Origin: Coniferiporia sulphurascens
Lineage: Eukaryota > Basidiomycota > Agaricomycetes > Hymenochaetales > Hymenochaetaceae
Direction of reading: 5' to 3'
Length of the DNA stretch: 64,000 nt
Assembly: GCA_002794785.1 (NCBI GenBank)
Contig: NBBA01000004.1
Span: forward strand, 1,550,001 to 1,614,000
The notes below the pieces were generated by a model, which was not told the DNA's origin, did no database searches, and was given only the letters and a program-made list of their open reading frames with translations. Of the stretch, positions 10,073 through 20,499 are shown piece by piece; the stretch's first letter is position 1, and each line of letters begins with the position of its first letter. The position numbers and the translations under genes were made by a program.

Positions 10073-12372
10073 TTATCGTAGCATCGGAGCCTGCTCGCTT
10101 TCTTGACTCAACGTCGCCGCTGTCTGCGCGCCCGAGGGGTATTTGCGCACAAGTCGCGCGAGACGTGCGCCGCCTGCAAGTTCCTCAACCTCCTCTACGA
10201 TTTCATATCCACAAATACGCGGGAGTAGTACGATCCAAACGTAGTAATACACTCCGCAGGCCTGTGGACATGCGAGGTGTGAACGCGGCACTCAAAGTAG
10301 TTGTATGTAAACAAAACACTTACCAGGATAATCGCAATACCGACGACGCAGTATCTAAACAATGAAGACGTTAAGAGCGGCCACGATCCCAAAGCTTAGG
10401 GATAACTTACGTTGCGTACCAAAACGATACATCTGCCTGACCTTTCTCCGGTGGAATCCTGTAGTAGAGCCGTTGAGCCAAAGCCTCTGGTGCATGAAAA
10501 TAACTTCTCACCAAGGCATGACGATCAAAAAAACACAGCTGCCGAGATATAAAATAATCGAAGTATTTGATGCTCTATACTTTCCGGGTTGCTGAATGCC
10601 ATCACGTAAATACCGCCTGCGCAGGATCCAGACGCCGACAGCCGTTGCGGCAGAGAAAAACTGATCATTTACAGGGGGAACAAGAAGTCAATCTGCGGAA
10701 TATAATTAAAAACGCAACACGAGGCAAACCGCACTAGATTCGGATACGAAAAGAGATCCAGCAGGAAGCTGAAAGCGTCAGCGGCGGGGACCGCAACAAT
10801 GACAACTACGGTAAGGGTGTATTTCATCAGCACCGGTCCCAGCGGCGTTCCGAACGGTTCTGTGGAAGCAAAAAACTCCGGCCAGGGGAGGAGACCTTGA
10901 CGAGCAATTTCCCTAATGACTCGAGCTTTTCCCACTGTCTATTCCGGGGAAATTGAAATTATCAGCGGTGGAGGATAAAAATTGTAGAGTCGAATCTTAC
11001 AACAGCAATCCACGATGCGGACGGATTATACTCAGCAATCGGAATAAGGTCGATATGAAAGAAGCCCCACAATATTTCCCAGGCAGCTGAACATGACCAT
11101 AACAGGGAGGATCTTTGCGGCCCACGAACTACCGAATACCCTCTGAAAGAAGAGAGCGCCCACAAGCTGACCGGAGTGCTTTATATCTTCTTTGGGGATC
11201 GCGGCGATGTATGCGATGTTCGTTAGGAGGAATAGAACTGTAACAAGAGCTAGAGAGATTCCTCCAGAGTTACGGACGGTGCGAACGGGATCGCCTCCTT
11301 TAACCTCAGCAAGGACGTTGAATGCATTATTCCAGCCTACGAATGCAAAGTGTGTCTTGACAAAGGCAGTAGCCAGCGCGTTTCCATTGAAGGTACTACC
11401 GGACCATGGGTCGGAGAAGTTTGCCCAAGGGTCTTCGATACGGGTGGTCCCCGCCAGCACTGCTACACCAGCGCAAATGACCCTTGATCATTTCGTCATT
11501 AAAATACACCAGTGAGGGCCGAGCGCGCGCGTACATGATCTGGGATATGACCTTCACAGCGGTAATCACATTAACCACCCGCAGAGACCATTTCGTGGAG
11601 AATGCCACAACTGGGTTGAAAATCAATATGTACGAGATCCCTTCATATGGGACCTGAGTGCTCACCTGAAAGAGCGAAGGTTACCATCATAAGGGCAAGT
11701 GCCGTCTGCTTGAATGATGTCGCCTGCATATCAAAAAACGCCATGAAATACTGAGCGAACACGATCGAGTTCGTCGCGCTAAACCTGTGAGTGGTTGTTA
11801 AAAAGGAAGGCGATAAGAAGACATACGAATATACTCCTACGATAAGAGTACTGTCGTTACAGCGAATGACACAGGAACGAGTGACCTGGGCCGCGGATAT
11901 GCTTGCTCTAGATACACAACCTCTGCACCTGATCTGTTCGGAAACATATTCCCGAGCTCAGTGTACAGAGATAATCCGGCTGGGCCAGTTTAGCATAACC
12001 CATTCGTAACTAAAATTTGGAGTTGGTTCAATTTACTGACCAGCAGCGAAGATAGGTGCGAGAATCCAAGCCAGAAGGAATAAGCCGATGGATCCCACCG
12101 AATTCAGGATCACACCTGGTACAGAGAAGATTCCCGAGCCCAGCATTTCACCGAGGTTTAGCATCGTACAAGAGATCAAGGTGACTTCGTTTCCAAGTGG
12201 GTTTTTCTTGTTTGTGCACGACGGACGGGATGCGTGCGGGTCAAAATATAGTCACGGTTTGAGATAAGGGCTATTATACCTTTTCTATTGGAGCACCCAA
12301 GAGTGGCTCGTTTTCATCAGCCTGTGTTGAGCAATCGCGAGCATACTCGATGGTCCCGTCGTCCTCAGGCAT
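10073..12372 (-). CDS. Mup1-type amino-acid permease, copy 1
   Basis: Multi-spanning APC-superfamily transporter resembling yeast high-affinity methionine permease Mup1 and other LAT-like carriers. It begins MPEDDGTIEYARDC. The second exon gives NLGEMLGSGIFSVPGVILNS, the family's TM1 motif. Later exons give AEVVYLEQAYPRP, THFAFVGWNNAFNVLAEVK, DPVRTVRNSGG, ITVGKARVIREIARQGLLPW and GVYYYVWIVLLPR. The GWNNAFNVLAEVKGGDPVRT region parallels GYSNVNYALGEVKNPVRTL in Mup1, as I recall it. About ten small exons join in frame with no stop, so it looks functional. A paralogue follows immediately upstream at 12916-15205 in the same orientation with the same exon plan. Substrate (methionine or another neutral amino acid) is inferred. 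Confidence 0.87.
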
Positions 12373-12915
12373 TGTCTATTGAGAGGTTCAATTGAGTTGA
12401 ACGCGTGCGTCTCGTCACGGTGGCTCCGTACTAAAAGCTGCAGGAGCGCGATTGAAAAGGCATGTCACGTGCACCGATCATATTTTCACGTGATGTGAAC
12501 GCGTGCTTCAGAATCAGAAGACGGTCCAAGTCGACCCGTCCATAATACCATTCATATTTGTAGAACTGTGGCAAATGGAGCACTCAATATGTTGAAGTTC
12601 GATCTCGATCTCGATATCGGCCGTCGGGGCTAGAATAATCTCATTTTTCTTGCTGTATGCGCACCCGAGTTCTCTCGCGCGATTATTCCGCTGGTTTACA
12701 AGATATTCGATTTGGTATACGGAAGGCATTTGCACGCGCCGCAAATTGCTGAAACCAACACAATGCAGTGCGCGGAAGTTAATTTCTGATAAATAAAAGG
12801 AGTAGGTTTACAGCAAGTTTATGTAGTGTAGTATGACACCCTGAGGCAAGCAATTATATCGTCAATGCTTTTACACTGTACATTAGTGGTGTTCAACAAA
12901 AACAAAAACAAAATA
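12373..12915. other. Intergenic between the two permease genes
   Basis: 543 bp holding the promoter of permease copy 1 and the 3' flank of copy 2. GAACGCGTGC occurs twice (12399-12408 and 12497-12506). The two CACGTG boxes are listed separately. A 76-codon open frame here has no support. Confidence 0.5.
12465..12493. promoter_or_regulatory. Pair of CACGTG boxes upstream of permease 1
   Basis: TCACGTG at 12465-12471 and the palindrome TCACGTGA at 12486-12493, about 95-120 bp upstream of the ATG. CACGTG is the core site for bHLH factors such as Cbf1, which with Met4/Met28 drives sulfur-amino-acid genes in yeast. The phrase around the second box, CGATCATATTTTCACGTGA, is nearly repeated upstream of permease copy 2. 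The factor in this organism is not known. Confidence 0.55.
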
Positions 12916-15205
12916 TTAAGTCGACTGCAGTAATGGTTGCTCCTCATGACTGTGCGCCGGTAATTGAGCATCGCGCGAAGGGTATTTGCGCACAAGACGG
13001 GCGAGCCGTGCGCCCCCCTGGAGCTCCTCAACATCCTCTACTATCTCATACCCTCCGAGACGCGGGAGAAATACGATCCAAACATAATAATAAAGACCGC
13101 AAGCCTAGTGATGTTTCGCACCGCATAAGAAAGGGAGTGGAGTGATGGGGAACAGACGTACAAGAAGGATTGCAATTCCGACAACACAATATCTATAGGC
13201 GACGAGAGAATTTGTGAGTCGAAGGGGACTAGAATCAGTCATAGCGGTTACTCACGTTGCGTACCAGAACGAGACATCGGCCTTGCCTTCATCTGGAGGG
13301 ATCCTATTTCAAAGATATGAGGTATGAATGGTGTAGAACAATGAGGAACGGTGGGTAAATTTACCAGGGCATGATAATCAGGAAAATGCAGCTTGCAAGG
13401 TACAGACATATGGCGAAATTTGGTGCATTATATTTTGCCGGTAGGAGTCCGAGGTTCGAGCGCCGCCTGCGCAAGAGCCAGACACCGAGGGCTGTCGCGA
13501 CGGAGAAGAACTTTCGCACAATAACGGTTGGAGTAAGTAGAGGCAAAATTACGGCATTTCTGAGCCACAACAAGAAGGTTCGGCTTACCAAATTCGGATA
13601 AGATGCTAGGTCAAGGAGGAAGTTGAATGCATCCGCTGCAGGGAGCGCAAGTATGACAAACACAGTAAGGAAATACTTTAGCAGCACGGGACCAAGGGGC
13701 GTTCCAAACGGCACTGTTGAAGCAAAGAATTCTGCCCAAGGTAGAAGACCCTGACGGGCAACCTCTCTTATGACTCTGGCCTGTCCTACAGTCTGAAAAG
13801 AGGCAGCATTTTTTTGAATAAACGGAGAAAGACAAGACAGATGGTACTCACGACCGCGATCTGTAGAAAATATTCGTCACGCCGAACGAAGAGTGATGAT
13901 GCACAAGGCACTTACTATATTCCCTAAACAACTGAACACGACCATCACTGGAAGGATTTTTGCCGCCCAGGACTCGCCGAACACTCTCTGAAAAAAAAGT
14001 GCACCCACCAGCTGCCCAGATTGCTTGATATCTTCTTTTGGTATTGCAGCAACGTACGCGACATTCGTTAAGAGAAATAGAACAGACACTAGTGCCAACG
14101 ATATCCGTCCGGCGTTACGGACGGTTCGCACAGGGTCGTGCCCTTTGACCTCGGCAAGGACATTGAAGGCGTTGTGCCAACCTACAAAAGCGAAGTGCGT
14201 CTTCACAAAAGCTGTGACAAGCGCATTTCCGTTTAAAGTGCCACCCGCCCAGGGATCCTTAAAATTTGACAACGGTTCCTTGATGCGTGTGGCACCAGAT
14301 AAAACCAATAATCCGGTTCCGACTACGCTATGGGCCTAACATAAGGGAAGTTGAAAGCAACAGATTAAGAAGACCCACAATATTTGTGACAAAACCTTGA
14401 CAGCTGTTATCGCATTAACAGCCCGCAACGACCATTTCGTGGAAAGTGCCACCACTGTATGAGCGCATTTAGTCGAGTATTAGCCCTTTATGACGATTGA
14501 TGTGTAAAATGATGTTCTTGCCTGCCACTGCAAAGGTCGCTACGGAAAGGGCGAGTATTGTCTGCCTAGCCGGTGTTGCCGTGATGTCGAATAACGTCAT
14601 GAAGTACTGGGCGAATACAATGGAGTTCGTCGCACTGAATCTGTACACTTGTGTGAAGCGCAGCCCGAAGAGATGTATGATTCAGCTTCTCACGATAAGA
14701 GGACCGTCGTCACAGCAAATGACACAGGAACGAGAAATCTTGGGCGCGGGTACGCTTGCTCTAAGTACACGACTTCCGCGCCTGATCTGTTCGGGAACAT
14801 GCATGCAAGCTCGCTATACAGCGAAAGACCGGCTAAGAGGAATTTTAGCCGCCGAATCGGGTTGTTTCTTGCTACGATAACTGACCAACGGCGAATACCG
14901 GAGCGAGTATCCAGGTCAAGAAGAACAGACCGGTGGACCCCACAGAATTCAGAACCACACCAGGAACAGAGAAGATCCCAGAGCCCAGCATTTGGCCAAG
15001 ATTTAACATTACGCAAGAGAGTAAGGATACCTCACGGCCGAGTGGGTTCGTCTGGGGATTTCAGGCAGTTAGTCGGCAACCCCCATCAAGGCCAATAACG
15101 ACCTGCCTTTTCGACAGGGGCGCCCAGGAGGAGAGGGCCCTCGTCGGCATCGAGGGGGTCGCCTTGCAAGCTTTCAGCATCAGCACACTCTTCTTCCGCT
15201 GTCAT
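12916..15205 (-). CDS. Mup1-type amino-acid permease, copy 2
   Basis: Paralogue of the adjacent permease with the same exon order. It begins MTAEEECADAESLQGDP and continues NPLGREVSLLSC, NLGQMLGSGIFSVPGVVLNS, AGLSLYSELACMFPNRSGA, FVGWHNAFNVLAEVK, DPVRTVRNAGRISLAL, ITVGQARVIREVARQGLLPW, WIPPDEGKADVSFWYAT and GLYYYVWIVFLPRLGGYEI. It ends ...HEEQPLLQST, longer than and different from copy 1. All exons join in frame. The first intron (15106-15052) has a GC donor (GAAAAG|GCAGGT), whereas copy 1 has a normal GT donor at the same place (GAAAAG|GTATAA). Acidic N-terminal tails in both copies are typical cytosolic regulatory ends of fungal amino-acid permeases. Substrate is inferred only from resemblance to Mup1. 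Confidence 0.87.
15052..15106 (-). other. GC-AG intron (first intron of permease 2)
   Basis: GAAAAG|GCAGGTCG ... CCCCAG|ACGAACCC on the minus strand. The equivalent intron of the tandem paralogue starts with GT, so the GC donor is probably a later substitution. Confidence 0.7.
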
Positions 15206-16567
15206 AATTGGGAGACTTGAAAGAGCAAGACGTGATGGGAGGTAGAAGAAGAGCGCCGCTCTTTAATAGCGACGCAGCTGCGGATGGCACGGCCAAGATG
15301 ATAGACGCCTAAAGATGCAAGAGCAAATACTGTATCAGTCAGACGCATGCTCTCTCATAGATAGCTGACTGTTCGCCCCAAACGCATTACCACGAACAAC
15401 GGATAACCTTTTCGCCATCCTTTGGCGTTATGGCGCGAAGCATTAAGGAGTCTTTATGAGGCGCGTCGATCATTTGTTCACGTGACTTTTGCTTCCGCCT
15501 ATAAAGACTCCGCAAACCCGGCAAATCGCTGGTGTCCCTGACCAGTATACGCTCTTTCCAGTCTTAGCCTATACCTCCTTTGGTCCGCAAAACCCCCCGC
15601 TGAGACGAGATAAGCGTATTAATAACCTGAACATGCAAGAACCTGTGCAGATGTGCTACTACCGCGCGACTTATACGGGCGAATTCTAGATCTATCTGCT
15701 TATCAACGTAACAAGATTCGGGTAAAGAGACGAATATACTTTCTTAAAAAGTCCTTACAAGCTGTTTTGATTCTGGAACTCCAACGCCAATTAACTGGGG
15801 CTGGACGCTTAAGGTCCCGCGCGACGGGGTCGGGGCTGCTTGTACCTGTTGTGTTTATACACTTGCGTGTGGATGTTTTACAACGCACGTACTACGTAGC
15901 CTTGTATTTTTTCACTGTCAATTCATTTTTTGCCGCCTATGAAAGGTTACTGCGGTATGGCCTTGACTCTTGTTTATTCCCTCTGACGGCACAAACTAGT
16001 AGTCCGCATGGATGCGAAGCTGTTCCCCAAACGCTCGCGACCGGTACACGCTGACGGGGGAATCTTCAATGACCCTTGGTGATTTCGCAGGTCGAACTTT
16101 CACCGCTGATAGTCTCCGGGGCGGCGATGGCTCTTCTCTGTCTGTGCGTTATGCTGCATTGCTGCCCGAACAATTGGGTCTTCGCGAACAAAGTCCGTAA
16201 TCTTGGCATTTCGGGAGGTACGGGATCGCTATTGTGGTACTGCCAATAACGACGAGCTGGTGGTATTCGTTCTCAATAGGCTAGTCGCCATGACGCTTAT
16301 CCGTCGGTCTCAGAGAATAGTACGAACGATTGGCTGTTGAAAGCGGACTCATTGAGCGGCTTAAACAAAGCAAATCACGCGCGCAGACAGTGGAGAGCCC
16401 GAAGCCTGATGCCGTTTTGCCATTGAAACATGAAAAATCTACCGAGTAAACGAGATAAAAATGGTGTGAATGGAAAATACAAAATTTATAACCAAATGAC
16501 TGAGAAGTATTGCGAAACCACACTTTTACTCCACGCTACGCTATGGAAACGAAAAAGACCGCGCAAC
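15206..16567. other. Intergenic region with promoter of permease 2
   Basis: 1.36 kb between permease 2 and the 3' end of the modular secreted-protein gene. Apart from the inverted repeat around a TCACGTGA box (15447-15511), I see no supportable feature. Short open frames at 15489-15689, 15653-16054 and 16012-16200 show no domain or splice continuity. Confidence 0.5.
15447..15511. promoter_or_regulatory. Inverted repeat centred on TCACGTGA
   Basis: Left arm GGAGTCTTTATGAGGCG (15447-15463) and right arm CGCCTATAAAGACTCC (15496-15511) are reverse complements apart from one extra base. The octamer TCACGTGA (15478-15485) lies almost exactly midway. The element sits about 270 bp upstream of the permease 2 ATG. 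It could be a regulatory palindrome or a small hairpin. Confidence 0.5.
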
Positions 16568-19247
16568 TTATTGGGAAATTGCGTCGCATTGCGTTTGCTG
16601 GTCACCACAGGCAGCAACAGTCAAGCTGCCCTGGTTGCCTGAAGCATTCGCGGCATTTGCGCACTGGTTGTGTTGCACATCGCTGGTAAACACCGTCGTC
16701 AGGGAAATCCGTCATAGAGCACGAAATAATGTGGGGGACTCACCACGATCGCTCAAGCGCGTTCTGCAAGCTGTTAAACGCGGCATTTCCATCAACTTGG
16801 AACTGGCCATTACCGAGGGCCGTCACTGCGGGGGGTGTGACACCGCCGAGCGCGCCAGTGAAGGTCTGAAGGTTGCTGCCAGATGCAGCAGCAGACGAGG
16901 TTGCAGCTGCGGCTGATGTAGCCACGGTCTGGGAAGCCACACTTGAGGACGCAGCAGAGGCTGCTGACGCGGACCCAGTACCGGCAACAACATTTCCTTG
17001 GTCATCAACCTCCGCGATGGCGGCGAAATCCGTAGTAATACCGAAGACAGCGTTGAAGGCGTCGGCCTGGCCACCCGTCTTGGCTGTTACAGTGTCGGCA
17101 GCTGCTTTGGCTGTCGCACAGGTATTCTTTGCGGTTTGATCCGCTCCGCAAGAGTTCGTGAGGGTATCACAGATGAACTGGGTGATAATGTCGATGTTCT
17201 GTGCAGAGCCATGGTTGAAGGACGCTGGAATCGAAAATAATCAGCGAACGCCCTGAGAGCAGGTGGTGATCACCTACTTTGGTCGACAGGCTCGAAACTT
17301 GTCTCCTTCCTGTTGTCAAAGCCTGTGCCAAATTGGATCTGAGGAACGGAGCACGAGCCGAAGTCACCAATACTAGATGAGGCAGAGGCAGCGGGTACCG
17401 CTGCAGATGCGGCGGTCGTAGCGGCGGTCGAAACAGCGGCAGCCGATGAGGTAGAGGCTACGGGTACCGCTACACATGCGGCGGTTGTAGCCGCGGCTAG
17501 GTTAGCGGCTGTTGATGAGGATGAGGCAGCCGATGAAGCAGTCGATCCAGTACCGGAAACGACGTTTCCTTGATCGTCAACCTCCGCAATGGCGGCAAAA
17601 TCAGTCGTAATGCCGAAAACTGCGTTGAAAGCATCGGCCTGTCCACCCGTCTTAGCAGTCACAGTGTCTGCAGCGGCCTTGGCTGTCGCACAGGTATTCT
17701 TTGCGGTTTGATCCGCTCCGCAAGTGTTCGTGAGGGTATCACAGATGAACTGAGTAATAATGTCGATGTTCTGCGCAGATCCGTGATTGAAAGAAGCTGA
17801 CGCAAGAATAAATTTAATTAGCAAAAGTTCTAGGATTGGATAAGGACCACCTACTCTGGTCGACAGGCTCAAAGCTCGTCTCCTTCCTGTTGTCGAAGCC
17901 CGTCCCAAACTTTATCTGGGGAACGGAGCATGACCCAAAGTCACCAATGCTGGACACAGCAGAGGCCGCAGGCGCCGCTGCAGATACGGCAGTTGCAGTC
18001 ACAGCTGGGACACTTGCAGACGCACTAGCAGCTGCTGATGAAGAGGCCGATCCGGTACCGGCAACGACATTTCCCTGATCGTCAACCTCCGCAATGGCTG
18101 CGAAATCCGTCGTGATACCGAAGACGGCATTGAAGGCGTCGGCCTGGCCGCCCGTCTTGGCCGTTACAGTGTCAGCAGCTGCTTTAGCTGTCGCACAGGT
18201 ATCCTTTGCGGTTTGATCCGCTCCACAGGAGTTCGTGAGGGTATCACAGATGAACTGAGTGATAATGTCAATGTTTTGCGCCGAGCCATGGTCGAATGAA
18301 GCTTTGACAGGAAACAAAATGTCAATGAAACGTTTAATGAAAGACCGAAAAAAAACACCGCATGAATGACTTACTCTGATCGACCGGCTCGAAACTGGTT
18401 TCCTTCCTGTTGTCGAACCCAGTGCCAAACTGAATCTGGGGAACTGAACAGGAGCCAAAATTGCCGATATTTGATGCAGCCGCCTATACGGTATAATCAG
18501 CAGTGCGAAGGAAGGAGCTCATAGGAAAATCAGCTTACGACACGCTTTACTGTGGAATTGGAAGAAGCCGCGGAGCCTGCAGTGCCGAAGGGGAACGTGT
18601 TTGCTTGGCTACCTAACGTGACACTGGCCCCGGTCGCGGGATCGAAGAAGACATTCGGGTCATTAGCAGGGTCCTGCGCTTGTACGAGACCGTTAAGTTG
18701 CGAATTCTTCGGCGCCGTCTGGCAGAAGACCGAATTTCTGTTCGTCGGGGGGTTCGTTGAGAAGTCCTACATATTCATCAAAAGTTAATTTCCCATATTT
18801 ACTGAAACCCCTAGTGTAAAGAAAAGGGCGCACAGGAGGAGTATTCTTCTCGGCCTGGCGGAACTCTACAGCAAGGGCAATCATGTTTGCCTGAGTCGCG
18901 GCATCAAATTGGGCAGCGGCGTCTGTAAAATTGCCGTCAGTATACCCCTTACGACAACTTTTCATCTACAACGTACCAATAATCTGATCAGCCATATTTT
19001 GTTGCGCACACTCGTCTGCGGCACCGAGTAAAGTCGACACCGCGGATCCTGCGAGCACACCACAGACTTGACCTGCACACGCCGAGCCGAGCTTGGTGAG
19101 TACCGCAGGATTTTGTTGGCCGAAGCGGCGCGGGTGGAGAAGAACTGGTTTATTGTCCCGTTCAAGCCAACGTTCACGTCCCAAAGCCTCATTAGACAGC
19201 GAGAGGATTGAAAGCGCGACGAACGCGTTAAAGCACTTGGAGAACAT
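16568..19247 (-). CDS. Modular secreted Ser/Ala-rich protein with tandemly duplicated exons
   Basis: Begins with a signal peptide (MFSKCFNAFVALSILSLSNE). N-terminal exons give VLTKLGSACAGQVCGVLAGS and FCQTAPKNSQLNGLVQAQDP. Then a repeated domain follows: FGSCSVPQIQFGTGFDNRKE, SFEPVDQ, (intron), SFNHGSAQNIDIITQFICDT, NSCGADQTAK, ATAKAAADTV, ITTDFAAIAEVDDQGN, then a Ser/Ala linker. The second half occurs three times (exons 18301-17855, 17796-17278, 17224-16744). A final exon (16682-16568) gives SCDVQHNQCANAANASGNQG and stops. Similar unit sequences occur singly, as I remember, in uncharacterised Agaricomycete secreted proteins. Regular cysteines and low-complexity linkers suggest a wall or extracellular protein. 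Function is unknown. All exons join in frame. Confidence 0.85.
16744..18301 (-). repeat. Three tandem exon-intron modules inside one gene
   Basis: Each unit consists of one exon starting ..SF(D/N)HGSAQNIDIITQF and, for the first two, ending ..FEPVDQ|, plus a short intron. The two complete internal exons are 447 and 519 nt, both divisible by three and flanked by phase-1 introns, so duplication keeps the frame. The 72-nt length difference lies in the Ser/Ala linker. DNA similarity is high across the exon cores. Confidence 0.8.
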
Positions 19248-20499
19248 ATCGGCGGTGTGGTTTCCTCAGACACGGGGGAGTAACAAAAGAAAGTGGGTGC
19301 TGTAGCACGTCGAAAGAAAAGAATGAACGGAGGTTAGACACCAGGCCGGGAGAGCGAAGAACTTGAAGAGAGCCGTTCAACGACTGAGAGAGAGAAAACA
19401 AAGAAGACGGGAAGTAGTGGCGAATAAAGAAAAGGGCAATAAAATGGTGAGGAAGAAGGGATGCTATGGTGGGAGCTTTATAGTTCATGGCCCACTGTCG
19501 GGTCAGAAATGACCTTGGGAAACTTGGATACACAAGACGGTATGTTACGGATGCCGAGTCCGCGAAGCCGCTAAGAAAAACCCGATATACGTGTGTCGCC
19601 AGGTTGAAGTGCCTTTAAAACGTGTGTGCCTAGGAGAAGTCAGAAAAGCCACCGAGTTGTCACCAAGAAGCACCGAGGCCAGAGACTCGGGAGGCAACGA
19701 CAAGGACCTTTTCTCTGAGAACTCAATATTCGGAGCGCCCATAGAGCCCGTAAAACCACTCGGAGTATGTTCGCGCAATTTATCCTGCCGACAATATCGC
19801 ATTCTAGAAGCTATGATGGTGAGCGACGGAGCAACAGAGATCAAGACCGGTATATAGTATCGTGTGTCCATTGGGAAAAAGGAGCTTCATAAGGCTTAAA
19901 AACAAGGACCCTGCCAACTGCTGCTGAGGAACAGAAGGGCCCATAGCGAGCCGGCAGTTTTCTATTAACGGGAGTCGTTGCACTTGTGTCCGAAGAAATT
20001 GCGATCAAGCATGGCCGCGGCGGTCGATATTAACTTGAAGCAGGGCGTCGGGATCTTGGGCTTATCTCTGCTACTTATGTAAGCATACGCGCTTTTTTTT
20101 TTGAGTAACTGTAAACGTACGTATGCTTCACCCAAGTTCCGATACTCAATACCCTTTCCAAATCCTACTTTTACAAATTTGCATGTACTTTCTGAGGGCT
20201 TCAAACTTTAAGCAATGGCATTACCATTGGCTGGAGGGAAAAACTTCGCTAACTGGACATACATTTCGTACCACGAACGGGAAAAAGGTACAGTAATATG
20301 GTGTGGAAAAACAAGAGGAAAAATAACGTAATGAATATTATAACGAGGGGTTTCTTTTTCCGTAGATATGCGATCCATATTTTTGTGACAGTCAACTTCG
20401 AAGACAATTGTTACCATGAGCCTAGGCCCTCCGAGTTTCTCCTTGACCACCGATCGGTTAAACATACACATAGCTACCCATTATCATGAGCAAAACCGT
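19248..20499. other. Intergenic, no supportable gene
   Basis: 1.25 kb between the modular secreted-protein start and the stop of the disordered-protein gene. A TATA-like CTATAAAG on the minus strand at about 19476-19483 lies some 230 bp upstream of the secreted-protein ATG and may be its core promoter. Frames at 19545-19871 and 20208-20471 show no recognisable domain. Confidence 0.5.

Noticed and set aside
12514..12744. 76-codon frame between the permease genes
   Set aside because: Overlaps no recognisable family and lies in the promoter interval; likely chance.
10073..15205. A fused or single giant permease gene
   Set aside because: Each half has its own start, promoter boxes and stop, and the full exon set is present twice.
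20208..20471. 87-codon frame near the disordered-protein gene
   Set aside because: No conserved motif and no upstream or downstream exons.
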